A stretch of DNA of 64,000 bases from Oreohelix idahoensis (Eukaryota; Mollusca; Gastropoda; Stylommatophora; Oreohelicidae): assembly GCA_024509875.1 (NCBI GenBank), contig JAMPIV010006379.1, positions 124,001-188,000 on the forward strand, given 5' to 3'. The position numbers and the translations under genes were made by a program. This document shows positions 46,254 through 56,657 of this stretch, in pieces (the first letter of the stretch is position 1; every line of letters begins with the position of its first letter). The notes under the pieces are model-generated. The model searched no databases, was not told where the DNA came from, and saw only the letters and a list, made by a program, of their open reading frames with translations.

Positions 46254-48554
46254 TGTGGTGGGTTTTGGTGTTATGAATTGTTATGTATTATTATTGTATT
46301 AAATGAGATCAGCTATGAAGGTCCCTGAATTTAACAAATAGTATTTTATACTTTCCAGAGTACCTTTCCGCTACCACCCATTTGATCTCATTCAAAATTA
46401 ATCTATATTATTATATAAAATGACTTCGTGTAGTGTCTAGGGTTATGAATGTGGAGTGTAATGTGCAATAACCAACAAATATACAAACAAATAGTTTATT
46501 ATATACCAACAACCAACCATACAACAACAGTACCAACAACACAACAATAACATACCAACGACACTTTAAAAGGCTATCTTAATTAAGACAGTGGTTGAAA
46601 TTTGTGTAAATATAATTTTTTACAATTATTTATTATCCTGATTCTAATTTATTTTGAACCAGGACTGACAATCAAATATGAAATCAAAAGAATCATTTAC
46701 AACATTCCAATAACACAGTGGATCTTCTGTCCATACATACAATATTGTTATAATATAAGTGTGTGGTTATATTCTTCTACTTTGAGGTAATACTGGTATT
46801 AAACCATAGGTTGTTGGTTATAATCACTCCCTTTAAGTTAAGTCTGTTTTCGTTTGTCACTTGTGGAAATATTAATACTAGGCACAGTTTTCTTTAATGT
46901 CACTTTCTAGACTGTTAAGTTCTTTTAGTTGAGCTGTCAGGTGCCGAACAAGAACTTATCTTGGCAGGAGAATACAGGTAGAACGTTTCCTCTGCTCGCT
47001 TGACAATCTTTTCCACCTTTTGATAGGCAATGGCCACTAGCATGGGCTCGAAGTATACAGATAGAGTCCTGAATCGAGCAGTTCTCAAGCGTTTGGTACT
47101 ACATTAACGTCAGTACCCAGGACCCTGAAATGTGAAGGTTATGCATCCTTCTTTATACCTAGTATACTATACTATTCCACAATTAAGTACAGGTACATTA
47201 CAAACAAACGAAAAGGGTCATAGCTTTATACCAACCTATGCCACCATTATCTTTTGATGTGACAATGTACACCAGTATTCCTCTCCCCTAATAGTTACAA
47301 TGCCACTGCAATTCCAGCTGTCATCTTTCCATATAATAGGATAGGTGTTATGCTCCTTGATGACAATCATACATATTTTCTTGTAGTTTTACACCTCTCT
47401 GACAGTCTATCACATGGTGGATCAATCTCTAGGCTTTGCCTAAGTTTGCTACAGGCCTACTTACTTATTGTCGTACATTATTATCTCACATTCAATTTTT
47501 ATTTCAAATACATGTTAATAAAGTCAATCTTACCACATTTATTCAATGAAATACACAGTGAACGATGACTGGCACACTTTCGATCTGCCGTTCTGTCCAG
47601 GCTTTTGAGAAATATGGTTTTCACTGCACAAGCCTGATCTCATCGCTACGTGTCAAAATTTTGTTAGAAATGGCGTCCCCAACTAATGCTTTTTCCCCAA
47701 TATCAACTACTCTGGCCAATGATTACCCTTATTTCACTTGTAAACAAAGTCATTCAAAAATACAATTCAATTTTCTACTACGTTACTCGGGTGATATATG
47801 TTTAGTACGAGGTCGGCCAATAATATTTCGTCTCACTTCAAATTCCACCCAATCCCCTTCCTCGTACCATCTTAGCCTAGCTTTCATATAATTTTTTCCC
47901 AAAAAATATGCAATCCAATCTAAGCAGATATGACTTGACCTGACAGTATCTCTGATTCTCTATGTATTGTTTTATCAATATTTGATTATTTAATGGACTA
48001 TTTAGATAACTAACACCATATTCTTGGCCAGCAAGTCTTCAGGTACACGAATATACAATTTTTATGGGGCTATGTGGCTTGCTTCAAAAATCTATCTTTT
48101 TTTTTTTATGTTAGTTGTTTATTTTTAAACTACCTACGAGAGCTTATGTCATTCGCAATAAGAGCTAAACGTGTTTCCATGACCGTAGTGTCCACATTTC
48201 TAACTTTTTCATAATATTGGGGAAACCCGCCTAGGGCAAAGCGTGCAAGTCGGTTGTAATGTTTGAACCAATTTTAGAAGTGATTTGCGTGTTTTATCTA
48301 GCCTTGCCTCTCCTTTCCCCAAATGCAGTTAGGCAAATATTTCTTAGAACTAGGAGAAGTGGGGAGTTTATGTCAAGGACGAATTTGAAAAATAGGGTAA
48401 CGTTTTGTTCGGCTTATGCGTTAGCAAATAATAAGCTGAAGGCATAGGCGACAACCTACGATTCTCGCTGAAAATTTTTAGTACTATCTTATCTTGACTT
48501 TATGCCTATACTGTTATATTCTAATTTAGATATTGTATTTAGAAGCTCACCACA
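46254..48554. mobile_element. Insertion F, 2.3 kb, unclassified
   Basis: Flanked by a 5-bp duplication, cataa, at 46249-46253 and 48555-48559. The ends TGTGGTGGGTTTT and AGCTCACCACA are short inverted repeats that also satisfy the TG...CA rule. A 5-bp TSD with TG...CA suggests a solo LTR of an unrelated long-LTR family. A non-autonomous DNA transposon with 12-13 bp inverted repeats is the alternative. No convincing protein is encoded. Short frames at 47350-47891 show no domain. Confidence 0.75.
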
Positions 48555-48559
48555 CATAA

Positions 48560-49682
48560 CACGAAATATATCTTAATACTATAAGGACTGCACACTCGGC
48601 AGTTACAATGAGATCAGCGCTATAATAATATAGTGAATCCTACTAGCAATTTCTCACAAGACTGCACACCCGGCAGTTTGCAATAATCTCGCCTTCACTC
48701 ATCTCAGCGCGATCTCTTCCTCAACAACTATCCTCTCACAGGAAACCATGGCCTATATAATATTCATCAGCGCTATAAAGTATCATCAATAACGATCCTC
48801 TCACAGGAGATAATGGCCTTTATATAAATCATCAATAACTATCCTCTCACAGGAAACAATGGCCTTTATATAATTCATCAGCGCTATAAAGTATCATCAA
48901 TAACAATCCTCTCACAGGAAACAATGGCCTTTATATAATTCATCAGCGCTGCAAAGTATCATCAATAACAATCCTCTCACAGGAAACAATGGCCTTTATA
49001 TAATTCATCAGCGCTGCAAAGTATCATCAATAACTATCCTCTCACAGGAAACAATGGCTTTTATATAATTCATCCGCGCTATAAAGTATCATCAATAACA
49101 ATCCTCTCACAGGAAACAATGGCCTTTATATAATTCATCAGCGCTGCAAAGTATCATCAATAACAATCCTCTCACAGGAAACAATGGCCTTTAAGGACTG
49201 CACACTGCAGTTATCAAAATGGCCTACACAACATCTTCAACTACTATCCTCTCACAGGAAATAATGGCCTTTAAACATTTTCACAATAATCCACACTGCA
49301 GTTTTATACTACGCTGTACCCACAGCGAAAAATCAGTCGACATTTTAACTTCAGCACTGCGCAGGCATTTCACTTCCCAAAAACACAGTCTTGACCTACC
49401 CGGTCAAACGCCCAGAACACTCTCTTCGAATCACACACTCGTCCCGTTCAACATAGTCACGAGACTTTCTCACTGTCAACACAACTCAGTCAATCAATCA
49501 TCTGCGGGCTAGCCGCGAGCTATTCTCCCCCCGCTCAAAACAATACAGAATAAATATATATCTCACAACTTGAGATGATCAGCGTTTTTCCACGCTATCT
49601 GTAATCTATTTCTCGAAACTACCAAGAGATATTTTCAAAACAATTCAATAGCCAACAAGCAAACAAGTGCTCCAACTCAAAA
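48560..49682 (-). repeat. Element E 5' LTR, piece 2 (truncated)
   Basis: Resumes at acacgaaatatatc and follows the 3' LTR to gctccaactcaaaat, where the match stops abruptly. The final 60-70 bp present in the 3' LTR are missing. Confidence 0.8.
48720..49258 (-). repeat. Internal LTR repeat, about 65-bp unit, 9 copies
   Basis: Same unit as at 40728-41130 but with two more copies, seen as nine occurrences of ctctcacagga. Confidence 0.88.
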
Positions 49683-49780
49683 TTCTTCTTCTATATACCC
49701 AAATCTCAAAAGCCTCAGTTCTTTCCTCTAATTGTTTGTTCACTGTCCATGTTTCTACACCATCGGAGTATACAGTATAC
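49683..49780 (-). mobile_element. LINE reverse-transcriptase fragment
   Basis: On the minus strand one frame reads YSDGVETWTVNKQLEERTEA, then FEIWVYRR. This is the well-known GCETWTL...LEAFEMWCYRR segment near the C-terminus of non-LTR endonuclease/reverse-transcriptase proteins. It abuts the truncated LTR of E, so a deletion or recombination joined the two. Confidence 0.7.
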
Positions 49781-49892
49781 TAAAACAACGGAATCGTATA
49801 ACAATAAAAGCCACAGAAACCACTAAACAACGGGGAGAAAATCTTCACGCTACATAATAAAGGCCTGCAAGAGAAAAATACAAGTACGGTAT

Positions 49893-50969
49893 TGATGCGT
49901 GATGCCATATGATGATGGATGGCATCCGCATGTCTGGTTTTGTGTAGTGTGTAGATGTGTTCAGTCAAAACAATGTTCATGCAACAATAACAGGGCAATC
50001 CACATAGGACGTCAGTAAACTCACGACGTATAAAGTCAATGAGTCTTGAAACAGCCGTTGACGTTTTTCTTCATTATTTATTGTGGACGCCACAGTGACA
50101 AAATGGTTACGCAAATGTGTAGGCACATCAAACAGTCATTATCACAGCAACATTCAATACAGCAATAAACGGTAGACAGCATTACAATGATGAGTCAGAT
50201 GCATGTTATATTTCAAAGTGCTGTAAATGTAGTCAGGTGAAAACTCCATCCTTTTCTATAACAGCCAGGAGATAACCAGTGTATGAGATCAGTTCACTCT
50301 CCTTAGTCTGACTTCAGCAAGACAGACACGTCTGCCGAAGTATAAATAATGTCCTCAAAAATATCCTCTAGATAATAAAGGTTTTCCAAACCTAGTTCAT
50401 TTAACAAAGTAGCAAGTAATGGTCCTTGGTACCTGCATCAACCGATGCAGTACAATGCAGCGACATGTGAGCTGGGAAAACATCTCGTGACGACGACTTT
50501 CGAAGACAGGCTATGAATCGAAATCGCTCACGACCCAAAATCGATAGAGTTAATGAAAAAGTCAATTTACCTTGCTTTCATGAAATACACAGAAATATCA
50601 CGCCTCCCGACATGTGGGAAACACTAGAGGTATTATCTCGAATAAACGAAATATCCATTAAGAGGACTACACATCCCTGACAGAACAAAAATAGCGGAGA
50701 TCCCCTCTTCAACGAGGCATCTCTTTCGCCATTCCAAATCGCTCACTCCCACTAGTGGTGGGCGGAAACCGATCGACAAAGAAGCAAGACAAGTCATGCG
50801 CAGTCCAGCGCAAAAATGACCACAGCTCAAACTTAACTGCATTCGATACCAACGCGAGAAGACAAATGCTTACCGAGAAAAGTGACTATAAATTTCAAGC
50901 AGTTGTTGCCCTTGCGTTATAAAACAGATATTGAAATAAAACGATGTTGCGAGAATTTATCACGCAACA
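49893..50969 (-). repeat. Element D 3' LTR
   Basis: Plus-strand ends TGATGCGTGATG and TCACGCAACA. AATAAA on the minus strand at 50077-50082. Confidence 0.93.
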
Positions 50970-51719
50970 TATCACCACCTCCTCCCGATAAAAAAAAAAT
51001 GTGGAACATATTTTTTTTTTCAATATCAAAGAGCAAGCGATAAGCGGCTCAAAACGCACGAATTATGCGCTGATAATTAATTAAATTGCCAAACAATAGG
51101 CTAATTATAGAGTGTCTGGTGAGGATATACCTCAACAGAAAAATAAATATGTCTCAAAAAATATTCACATCGGGGAGGTGTCACCAACACACATCACGTT
51201 AGCATGTAAACACAATATACGTATGCAAGTTACTATAATCATCATTAAACAGCATACTCTAATATTGTCTTTAAAAATGGATGTACAAATCTGATAGAAA
51301 AATTTAAATAGTACATTCTTTGACATGTAATGACATAAGTACATAGTAAAGTTAAACTACATGACGATCCAGGACATATGCTCTGGTATTCCGAGGGTAA
51401 GTACACAATCTAGAACTCGTAAGGTAAGTCCTCAGCTCAACAATGACATTCTGAGAAAGTACAAGCAATATAATGCTAATTAATAACTAATATGCTTCAT
51501 AAGGTACAATACATTATTAATAATTGTGGCTGTTTAGTAAACTAACGGCCCTTATATTAACTACTCAGTCCTCCTCTATCATCTTAAAAAACGAACAGAA
51601 GAAGATGACAACAAAGCACGATAGTGTGTACATATAAAGTAAGTACAGATGTGCTAATCTATTGTAGAAATATAGGTGTGTTATGACTCTGTAATATATG
51701 GAAATATAGGACAGAAGTA
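50970..51719 (-). other. Element D polypurine tract and 3' untranslated region
   Basis: On the minus strand ATCGGGAGGAGGTGGTGATA precedes the LTR after a T run. The rest is AT-rich and non-coding. Confidence 0.8.
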
Positions 51720-54700
51720 TTAGTTGGAGTCATGTGGGCATCTAGACAAAATGTCAGCCATCACATTATCCGCACCACGGATAGCTCGTACCGTGAAGTG
51801 AAAAGGTTGAAGAGCTATAGCATATCGAGTGGATCGCGAACTCTTCAAATTCTTAGTCTGAATAGCTGTAAGAGCTTTCTGATCAGTCTCTAGAATGAAA
51901 TGTGCGCCCAGGAGGAATCTTTGTAGCTTTAGAATTGACCAAACCATCGCTAACAACTCACGGTCTAAAACCGAGTAGTTCCTCTCTGCCGCATTTAGTT
52001 TTCTAGAAATGTACATAACAGGATGCAGAGTATTTGCATATTCTTGCATCAGTGCTGCTCCAATCCCAGTGGATGAAGCATCACTCCGAAGAACAAAAGT
52101 CCTATCAAGAGTAGGTAATCTTAAGATGGGAGGAGAAGAAAATATATTCTTGATTTGGTCTAGTGAAGATTGGCATTCTTCAGACCAACGGACCAGATTA
52201 GGCGAACCTTTCTTCAACAATGTTGAGAGAGGTGCCATGATCGAAGATAAATTTGGAATAAATCTCCCATAAAATTGAATTAAACCTAAGAGACTCCTAA
52301 CTTGTTTCTTCGTTTTAGGAACAGAGATGTTCAGTATTTTGGAAGTATTGTGGTCTTCTGTCTTCAAGAGACCATGACCAACACGATGACCCAGGAAAGA
52401 GATTTCACCAAAACCAACAAAAGCTTTAGAAGGTTTTGCTGTCAAATTATTCTCACGTAGAGTGGACAGTAAGTCATATAACCCTAAATAGTGATCTTCC
52501 CAGGTATCACTGAAGAGACAGATGTCATCTAAGTATGCGATGACATCCGAACGATGTGACAGAATTCGACGCATCATGCGAACGAAAGTGGCAGGGGCGT
52601 TCATGAGACCAAAAGGCATAACATTCCATTGAAATAGACCCCTAGGTGTAGAAAAAGCAGTAAGAGGTTTGGCATGCTCTGCTAAAGGCACTTGCCAATA
52701 ACCTTTAGACAAGTCAAGTTTAGTGAAGAATCTAGAATTAGAAAGTCTAATCAGTAGATCTTCTAACAAAGGCATCGGTTCAGCGTCGAACTTTGTGACC
52801 TGATTCAATTTGCGATAATCAACGCAAATTCGTATGTTCTTATCCTTCTTCCGGACAATAACCATGGAAGAAGAATATGGTGAAGTCGATGGTTCAATTA
52901 TATTTAATTGAATCATTTCATCCAATTCCTTTTCCACTTGCGACTGAAAGTGTATAGGAATAGGATACGGCCTAACCCTAATTGGATTATTGTCGGTAAG
53001 AATTATGTCATGTTCTATGACATCTGTGTGTCCAGGAATGTCAGTGAGAACATCCTGAAATGTTTGTAACATCGACGAGACTTGTCGATGTTCGTCACCA
53101 GAAAGATTAGGAGAAACAGAAACGTTTTTCCAAGATTCCGTGGAATGTAATGGAACCACTGGAAGGGGAAGGTTGACATCAGAGAAGGTAGCTTCCTCAT
53201 CCTGAATGACAGACAGGGATGAATAATGACCGTGAGGTGCAGGAGCATCATCCGTTGCCTGGAAAATAGGCAGCAAATAGTCCGGACGTTCGTGAAATTC
53301 CGAAAGCATGTTTATGTGGAAAGTTTTATGCTTTCCATCAATATCGACCACATAGTCAACATCGGAAATCCGAGAGACTATTGCATACGGACCTTTCCAT
53401 GCAATAAGAAGTCTATTTTCCCTACTGGGGAGTAGGACGAATGCTTTGTCACCTGGACAAAGTTGTCGTAGACATCTATTCTTGTTAGCAAACTGCCTTG
53501 CCTTCTCTTTAGCAATTTCTGATGAAGCAGTTGCTAGCTTACATGCCTCAATGATCTTTTGTCTAAGAGCAATGACATACTCATATGAGGATTGAGTTTC
53601 ATCGCTAATATCATCGGCAGTGATGAGATCGTGTAATAAAGACATAGGGCCGCGTGGACGCGCGCCAAAGACAAGTTCGAAGGGAGAAAATCCTGTGTGT
53701 TCATTAGGGACTTCTCTATAGGCAAAGAGAGCCGCGGGTAAAACCCTGTCCCAATCTTGAGGATGATCTTCAGTTATCTTACCAAGCAAAGTCTTGAGCG
53801 TTCTATTCAGACGCTCAACTAACCCATTAGACATAGGATGGTAGATACTACTGAGAGATCGTTCAATATGTAAGGTAGACATTACCTGTGACATAGTGTC
53901 AGATATGAGTTGAGTGCCATGGTCTGACAATATTTCTCTGGGGAACCCCAAGCGAGAAAATATCAACCAAAGAGCATCTGCGATATCTGTAGTAGATATG
54001 CTCTTAAGAGGAATAGCCTCTGGCCAACGTGTGCACATATCGACACATGTAAGGATAAACTGATGTCCTCTGGCCGACTTGACCTTAAAAGGGCCAATAA
54101 TATCTATGGCCATTTTCTGAAACGGCCGAATAGGAATGTCAGCAGCCTGGATAGGCGCAGCATGTCGTGGTCCTCTAGATTTGACCTCCTGACATACCTT
54201 GCATGATCGGCAGTAAATACGAATGTCCTTATTGACAAAAGGCCAAAAGAAAGCCGCAAGGACTCTCGACTTCGTACGGGCAAAACCCATATGTCCAGCA
54301 CATTGCGAGTCATGAGCATGTTGTAATATTTGGACTCTCATGCTCTTGGGAACAAGAATTTGCGAATGTGCCGACGTAGTCGAATCTTGTACCATACGTA
54401 CAAGTACGCCGTTTCTCATTGCAATCCAAGATTTTCTATTTGTATCCTGATTCGGATCACCTTTCTTCGCAAGAACGAAGAATTTTTTTAAAGAAGGATC
54501 TTCTTCTTGCAATTTTATGAAAGAGTCACGAGTGATTACTAAGTGACTATCTTGGCTATCAACTTCATTATCACTATTCAGTGAAGTTTCGGGTGTTTGT
54601 AGAGCTTGTGCTCTTGTAACTACTGCATTTGTAGCTTGCATGTTATTATCTTCCCAAGCAGCAATCTGCTGTGGGGTACACTCCCTAACTCCGTGAATAC

Positions 54701-56657
54701 GACCAATAATAAGGTCCGCAATAGGATTAGGTAAGAGACAAGCATGCACATCTCCAGTAAAGAAAGGAGTGGCAATGCGAATTACAGCAGTAGGATATTT
54801 TTCTAGAGTGCCGCCAAATGTGACACATTTAATAACCCTTCCTGTAGCACAAGATGGATCTACAAGCGATTGTCTAACACCAATAGTGGTGCATCCGGAA
54901 TCGAAAAGTAGTGAGACCGGAGTATCATTAACAAGACCCTTATGTAGAATTAAAGAACCCCTCCCGTCATGCGCAACAGCAGCAGGAAGAGCGGGAAGTG
55001 GGTGACCACAACTCAAAGTAGTTATGGTACCCGGTTCGAATAAAGTACTGCATTGGGGGCATTTGTTTGCTCTCTCAAAGTCAAAAGCAGAACCAGTGAC
55101 AGCGTCAAAGTTTTTACTATCAACAACATGATTACAGGCTCCCTCAGTTTCCTGTTGTACAGCATTAGCCTGCTGATATCTCTTTTTTTTGTGTTGAGAT
55201 CTACCCCGACTATTATTACCTCTGAAGTTATCAGAGTTATTATTATCTCTGCAGTTATTATTGTCTCTATTGTAATTGTTATCCTGGTTCGAATTCCAGT
55301 TTCCACGATTACTATCATGTTCACATTGATGCGAACATCTATTTGTTTGGTTCTGAGGTCTTCGGCAGGAATAACCTCTATTACCATATCCTCTTTTGAA
55401 ATGCTTATAATTATTAGGGTGATAGTAACGAGTACTATCAGGTTGTCTCCAATTCTTCGAAGAAGAATCACCATGAAATTGATTTCCATGATTTTGACAG
55501 AAATTACCGCTACTCTTTCTATCAAAATTTTGTTGGGATCTACGAGCAAAGTTTTGACCATACGGAGCTGCCGAAGCAACTGGTAAACCTTCTTTCACCT
55601 TAGAGTTACCCATGGTTATGTGTGGGTGCGCAGTTACGTATTGGCAACAGAAATCTTCCATTTCTTTTATTGTTTTAGGTTTACGTTCATGAAGGAAAGC
55701 AAGGAAAGACTCATTGACAGACGACATGACTTTGTCTCTAAGTATTAAGTCCATAAGTCCTTCATAAGTTTTTTCCGTCTTAGATAGTTCAACCCATCGT
55801 GAGAAAGTAATGCGTATTCTTGCAATAAACTCGGAGAATTCAACTCCATTTTCAGGTAACATGTTTTTAAATTGTAGACGATAGCCGTCTTCGTTAAGCT
55901 GATATTTCTTTAACAAAGCGGCCCTGACAACCTCATAATTGTTCTTGTCAGGTTCATCCACCATATTTAATATACTTAGAGCTTTACCTGTCAGTATCCC
56001 TGATAACTGATAAACATATTTTGCTTTGTCTATGTTATGAGCTGTACATGCTTGTTCAAATCTGTCCAGATAGAACATTATGTCATCACTGGAAGGACTA
56101 AATGTTGGTAACTTAATCTTAAAAGTATCATTATTAGCCTTACCAGAAGATGAACCCTTGTTTGAATCATTACCATTACTCATGCTCGTCAATTTCAATT
56201 TTTCCAACTCTAAAGCTAAGACCTTTTCTTCATGTTCCATTTTTGCTTTCTCTTTCCTCTCATCAGACTCTCTCTGTAATCTTCTTTCCTCAGCCTGAGC
56301 CTCTTTTTGAAGTCTTTCATTTTCAGCTTCTTTTTCAAGTCTTTTATTTTCAGCCTCTTTTTCAAGTCTTTTATTCTCAGCCTCTTTTTCAAGTCTTTTA
56401 TTCTCAGCCTCTTTTTGAAGTCTTTCAGCTTCTAGCTGTAGCTGGAGTTTTCTCTCCTCAGCTTCTGATTCCCTTTTTTGTTTTTCCATTTCCATTTGGA
56501 ATCTTTTTTCATCCACCTGCATCTGCAGTTTCTTTTGTTCAGCTTCCATTGCTTTATCATATCGAGCAGTTGCAAATTCTTCTAACTTATCACCAGTCTT
56601 CCCAAGCAATTTACCCTGCTCAATAAAGTGCTCAAATGTAGACATGTTGTCTAACAT
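51720..56657 (-). CDS. gag-pol: Element D Gag-Pol polyprotein, integrase before reverse transcriptase
   Basis: 1645 codons, intact. The frame opens at MLDNMSTFEHF. The conserved family start is the second Met (56645), which aligns with MSTFEYF in A and MSTLDYF in C. The coiled coil has four successive KRLEKEAEN units. Gag-like domain (FYLDRFEQAC, QFKNMLPE) and a basic Asn/Arg-rich segment. Finger CPQCSTLFE...LSCGH. Protease FDSGCTT with Asp 586. Integrase with HAHDSQCAGH, CRSCKVC, Asp 852 in MAIDIIG, LSDHG and GLVERLN. GPYAIVSRI module. Reverse transcriptase with KLDLSKGYW and YLDD at 1375-1378. RNase H ending DILSRCPHDSN. All catalytic motifs are present. Confidence 0.94.
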   Translation of the reverse strand: MLDNMSTFEHFIEQGKLLGKTGDKLEEFATARYDKAMEAEQKKLQMQVDEKRFQMEMEKQKRESEAEERKLQLQLEAERLQKEAENKRLEKEAENKRLEKEAENKRLEKEAENERLQKEAQAEERRLQRESDERKEKAKMEHEEKVLALELEKLKLTSMSNGNDSNKGSSSGKANNDTFKIKLPTFSPSSDDIMFYLDRFEQACTAHNIDKAKYVYQLSGILTGKALSILNMVDEPDKNNYEVVRAALLKKYQLNEDGYRLQFKNMLPENGVEFSEFIARIRITFSRWVELSKTEKTYEGLMDLILRDKVMSSVNESFLAFLHERKPKTIKEMEDFCCQYVTAHPHITMGNSKVKEGLPVASAAPYGQNFARRSQQNFDRKSSGNFCQNHGNQFHGDSSSKNWRQPDSTRYYHPNNYKHFKRGYGNRGYSCRRPQNQTNRCSHQCEHDSNRGNWNSNQDNNYNRDNNNCRDNNNSDNFRGNNSRGRSQHKKKRYQQANAVQQETEGACNHVVDSKNFDAVTGSAFDFERANKCPQCSTLFEPGTITTLSCGHPLPALPAAVAHDGRGSLILHKGLVNDTPVSLLFDSGCTTIGVRQSLVDPSCATGRVIKCVTFGGTLEKYPTAVIRIATPFFTGDVHACLLPNPIADLIIGRIHGVRECTPQQIAAWEDNNMQATNAVVTRAQALQTPETSLNSDNEVDSQDSHLVITRDSFIKLQEEDPSLKKFFVLAKKGDPNQDTNRKSWIAMRNGVLVRMVQDSTTSAHSQILVPKSMRVQILQHAHDSQCAGHMGFARTKSRVLAAFFWPFVNKDIRIYCRSCKVCQEVKSRGPRHAAPIQAADIPIRPFQKMAIDIIGPFKVKSARGHQFILTCVDMCTRWPEAIPLKSISTTDIADALWLIFSRLGFPREILSDHGTQLISDTMSQVMSTLHIERSLSSIYHPMSNGLVERLNRTLKTLLGKITEDHPQDWDRVLPAALFAYREVPNEHTGFSPFELVFGARPRGPMSLLHDLITADDISDETQSSYEYVIALRQKIIEACKLATASSEIAKEKARQFANKNRCLRQLCPGDKAFVLLPSRENRLLIAWKGPYAIVSRISDVDYVVDIDGKHKTFHINMLSEFHERPDYLLPIFQATDDAPAPHGHYSSLSVIQDEEATFSDVNLPLPVVPLHSTESWKNVSVSPNLSGDEHRQVSSMLQTFQDVLTDIPGHTDVIEHDIILTDNNPIRVRPYPIPIHFQSQVEKELDEMIQLNIIEPSTSPYSSSMVIVRKKDKNIRICVDYRKLNQVTKFDAEPMPLLEDLLIRLSNSRFFTKLDLSKGYWQVPLAEHAKPLTAFSTPRGLFQWNVMPFGLMNAPATFVRMMRRILSHRSDVIAYLDDICLFSDTWEDHYLGLYDLLSTLRENNLTAKPSKAFVGFGEISFLGHRVGHGLLKTEDHNTSKILNISVPKTKKQVRSLLGLIQFYGRFIPNLSSIMAPLSTLLKKGSPNLVRWSEECQSSLDQIKNIFSSPPILRLPTLDRTFVLRSDASSTGIGAALMQEYANTLHPVMYISRKLNAAERNYSVLDRELLAMVWSILKLQRFLLGAHFILETDQKALTAIQTKNLKSSRSTRYAIALQPFHFTVRAIRGADNVMADILSRCPHDSN

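Larger units (their letters stand above)
40244..49682 (-). mobile_element. Element E: Gag-only LTR retrotransposon, damaged
   Basis: The 3' LTR is complete at 40244-41613. The internal region has a PBS, a Gag-like ORF and a polypurine tract but no protease, integrase or reverse transcriptase. The 5' LTR is split by insertion F and lacks its last 60-70 bp, so the target-site duplication cannot be checked. The low-side candidate is agata at 40239-40243. The structure fits a non-autonomous terminal-repeat element with a gag gene. Confidence 0.8.
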
